A DNA stretch of 64,000 nt from Enoplosus armatus (taxonomy: Eukaryota > Chordata > Actinopteri > Centrarchiformes > Enoplosidae), in assembly GCF_043641665.1 (NCBI RefSeq), contig NC_092191.1:22439066-22503065 (forward strand), given 5' to 3'. Both the position numbers and the translations under genes were made by a program. Below the pieces are notes generated by a model that saw nothing but the letters and a program-made list of their open reading frames with translations, searched no databases and was not told the DNA's origin. Below, in pieces: positions 61,201 to 64,000 of the stretch (its first letter is position 1; every line of letters starts with the position of its first letter).

Positions 61201-64000
61201 AGTCGCATGGCGACACACGGCATGGCGGAATTTGTCAGCACAGTGTGGATCAGCCTCTTGCATTGGCTGCAGTGGTTAATGTACCTGGGTAAGCCTGTAA
61301 AAGCATTTGTTCCTTTTTAAAGAAAAATAGACGAGGTTGTTTGTGTGCCGTGCTTTTTCCATGGCACATTTTACAGAGGTTTTACACTTTTAAGCAACTT
61401 AAAATACTTTTCTGATTGCAAATATTAGTGGTTATTACTTTTTATACAATTTTTTACCACTAAAATTAAGTTTCTGCTTCTATTTTACATGATTAATTTA
61501 GTAGAAACGGTGATACTCTGATACATATTTTTATTAATGTAATATCTGAATAATAATGATTTAAGTGACAATGTCCTTTATATTTCTTCCCAAATTTTTC
61601 AGTAAAAAATATAAAGGAATCAAGGACTTGCAGAGACACTGGACCATGTAGAAAAGTGTCTGCAGCAATCCTCTATAACTGGAAAAGGAGGAAGAAAGCT
61701 CGCAGGTGCACAAAAGAAAGTTCACCTCCAATGTACCTCCAATGTACCTCCAATGTACCTCCATTTGTACGTCACTTTAGCAGAAAGCATCTGCCAAATG
61801 AATAAATTTGATAAATGTACAGTAAATGTAGTCTTGTGAAAGTATAAAGTGTCAACAAAAGGAAATACTTTAAGTCCCCCTCCACTCAAAAATATGTTTT
61901 CCTTCCTGTCCCAACAGTTGAATGTTTGAGCGTCACTGTACAGAATGATGTATGAGCAGAGTTTGACACGGGCCTACAAGCCCGATTTGTGACATCACAA
62001 ATAGTTTGGAAGCCAATCCTGGTCCTTTATTCAACTTGCGGATGGGTGACGTGGAAACTTGAAGCCTCCAGCGCACATACACTGAGAATGGATATCTATA
62101 TCTGGATTTTTAATGAAGGAGGAGTATATGTAATTTCAAAGATTTTAACAAGATAACAATTATTATTCAGAGTAGAGCAATTTATATACATGTTGGAGGG
62201 AAAGTAAAGTGAAACTATCCTAAAATTGTACAGTTCTCACTGTCTAAGAAGGAATGGGTAAATAGAATGCTAATTGCTATCCCCTTTTCTCTTTACATTT
62301 GGTCTATTTTGTTGCATATGTTTACATTTTCCTATGATTGATATTTTTTTTTTTTTGTTCTTTTAGACCACATAGTGTTGTGCATAATCAGAACAGCACT
62401 TAATTTTTTTTGTCCCTCAAATGTGTTGGGGGTTTTTTTTGTTTTGTTGTGTTTTTTAAAGCAATATGTTTTGTTTTTTGGGGGGGCAGGATTTGCAGTC
62501 CATTCAAAACCCCTTGGCATTCACTGAGATGTCATTGATCTATCAGTACCTTTTTGTAGGCTAAAAAGGCACAATTATGACTTTTTTTGCTACTGTAAAT
62601 TATGTTTAAAACCAGTATCTTCAAACTGTAAGAAAACCTAAGCTAGATATGAAATGCTCGAATATTTTTAGTTATTTTTAATGTGTCCCTGTTGCTGTGT
62701 TTTGTTTTACCCCACAAAGGGAATTCAACAGTGTTATTACAAAATATATAAGAAGGTTAAAAAGGAAAACCTGTTTGCTGTCTTTCTTTGAGCTAGTCCA
62801 TTTTGGTCTTTACTGTGGTCCCTGGTCTCAGCGCTGGTGTGGTACACATTGTACCACTACTCTGTTACAAATACTGCCACTAATGGAAGTACACGCCGTG
62901 CTGTTGCTTATTATACGAGCACTGTCTTGAGTATGTCAAGTGCGCAAAACGTGCAATATATGACCATTCTCGGACGAAACAGATGGATTTATAGTTGTGT
63001 GTTAAGGGGTTGTGGCATAGCTACAGCAAAGCACATTTCTGGCATAGCTACATCATTGATGATATGCACCCCCTTCCACAACGTAACTACACCTTCACAG
63101 ATACCATGTGCGGATATTTCAGAAGAGCTGTCGAACATTAAGATAAAAAGAGGTTTCGTTGGATCAAACGGCTACCAATCACATCACCCAGAGTCTCAAG
63201 GATTTACTACTTTGCTTTCAATTTATGTGCTGGGCTTATAGACAATGCACATAATGAGATGATGATGATTGTATGCTATCAACAACATTATACAAAAACT
63301 TATTTAAACTTGTGCTAAATTTTGACAGGTAATATACATTTGCAGTTCATTGGTCTACAAAGGAAGAAAACGAAAATTTAACAGCGTTACTTGGCCATGT
63401 GGGCCAGCAGAGAAGCACTGACCCGTGTGTCCCGATTTGTGTCTTACGCTGCGCATTATCTCGATTGTTGCCGATAATTAGGAAATGCCTATTCCATTTC
63501 AGGTACACCGGTGTTGTCTATTTATGTTGGCTAGCATTTTCAATCTGTTGAGCATCTAATTTGCGGCAAGATGCAGCTGATTGACAGTAGGATACGATAT
63601 GACTGGCAAATTGCAAATGACTTATTAGTATCATCTTAAAAATGCCATTGCAGTTCTGTCTTGTACAGCCCTATAACGTAAATTCTTAATACTCTCAGCC
63701 CCACTGTAGCAGCTTCGCCATAGACCATAGTACAGTGATTGCTTTGGGAGGCAGGCAGCAGATCGTCCCTCCTGCAGAAACACCGTGCACTGAAGTCCCA
63801 CAGTGGAATCCCACTCCTGTGGAACATCATCCTCCAGACAACAGGTATGTGTGCGTGTGTGTGTGTGTGTTAATTAAATGTTTTGTATAAGTCCAAGCTG
63901 GAACAGTTGCACTAACATACTTTTTGTGTTTGTTGGTGTTTGAAACACATGCATTGTTGATTTTCAGCGAACGAGCTGGTGAGGAATTCCTGAGATGCAT
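58293..64000 (+). CDS. Pro/Gly-rich protein, 5' part of a multi-exon gene
   Basis: Unidentified. Exon 1 (58293-58493) starts at an ATG in good context (A at -3). Its 67 codons are rich in Pro, Gly and His (HGPPPFGPPPPHGPPF) and end PRGNFIR at a gtgtgt donor, phase 0. Further exons with acceptor/donor sites and fitting phases: 61191-61288 (RSSQSHGDTRHGGICQHS; QPLALAAVVNVP; ends phase 2 at gtaagc), 63710-63844 (FAIDHSTVIALGG; EVPQWNPTPVEHHPPDN; ends phase 2 at gtatgt) and 63968 onward (ERAGEEFLRC), leaving the window. The phase agreement across three introns is the main support, and exon 2 is the weakest. The low-complexity N-terminus suggests a nuclear or RNA-associated protein, but no domain confirms it. 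It lies head-to-tail with fam98a, about 760 bp past its polyadenylation signal. Confidence 0.6.
59575..59925. repeat. 350-bp duplicated block, copy 2 (intron 1)
   Basis: Second copy of 57785-58150, about 1.79 kb downstream in the first intron of the Pro/Gly-rich gene. The flanks do not match beyond tgtgtcact. It could hold an alternative promoter or enhancer, or be an old interspersed repeat present twice. Confidence 0.9.
59926..61190. other. Intron sequence, nothing recognised
   Basis: Contains a 61-codon frame at 59994 (LLPFILNVGSQPQGGPGG) with no family match and no splice support. Otherwise no repeat or exon is evident. Confidence 0.4.
61289..63709. other. Intron sequence, AT-rich
   Basis: A segment at about 61604-61706 has acceptor- and donor-like edges, but its frames do not join the gene model without a stop. 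A short tandem repeat of caatgtacctc lies at about 61728-61763. Frames at 62697-62930 and 62837-63241 show no recognisable domains. Confidence 0.4.
63845..63870. repeat. (GT)n microsatellite at a splice donor
   Basis: The donor gtatgtgtgcgtgtg of the exon ending at 63844 merges into a GT run, so the intron's 5' end is a dinucleotide repeat. Confidence 0.85.

Noticed and set aside
61604..61706. Additional exon of the Pro/Gly-rich gene
   Set aside because: It has acceptor- and donor-like edges, but in the frame imposed by the preceding exon it contains a stop, while skipping it gives perfect phase with the exon at 63710.

Overview
The window reads as a teleost fish (probably percomorph) chromosome segment. 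Evidence: two multi-exon genes with GT-AG introns, one an unmistakable fam98a; many fish-type retroelements (L2-clade and Rex1-like LINEs, a solo LTR, Tc1-like fragments, a probable Penelope-like remnant); and extensive satellite DNA. There are no bacterial operons, CRISPR arrays or rRNA genes.

Layout. (1) 1-21675 is a macrosatellite. It has sixteen full head-to-tail units of 1161/1162 bp (two expanded to 1511 bp), then a deletion-riddled edge and a 681-bp dimer. The first 5344 bp are two almost identical copies of a 2672-bp two-unit higher-order repeat. (2) 21676-26480 is a transposon graveyard with LINE fragments, a complete solo LTR and a LINE 3' end. (3) About 26482-31593 on the minus strand holds a multi-exon gene that I reconstructed from splice sites: one Glu/Arg/Lys-rich exon with an internal coding repeat of roughly 100-120 bp, then a run of very short exons, nearly all in phase 0. 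I cannot name it with confidence. (4) 31597-44175 is nested repeats: a 1.3-kb satellite, Tc1 and LINE pieces, a telomere-like minisatellite, a 42-bp VNTR, a 301-bp duplication and a minisatellite built on consensus splice-donor sequence. (5) 44176-46397 is a 5'-truncated L2 LINE with an intact reverse transcriptase frame, followed by a probable Penelope-like fragment, AT-rich tandem repeats, a hammerhead-like fold, and minus-strand LINE ends to about 50480. (6) 50742-57540 is fam98a, complete in eight coding exons (509 codons plus stop). (7) 58293 to the end is the 5' part of a second plus-strand gene encoding a Pro/Gly-rich protein, in four phase-compatible exons, running off the window. Its promoter-proximal 350 bp exists again as a diverged copy in its first intron.

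The genes do not form a functional system. The two plus-strand genes lie head-to-tail about 760 bp apart. The most unusual features are the macrosatellite with its higher-order structure, the micro-exon gene with a coding VNTR beside a satellite, the donor-site minisatellite, and the hammerhead-like fold. All assignments come from reading the sequence; no database comparison was possible.
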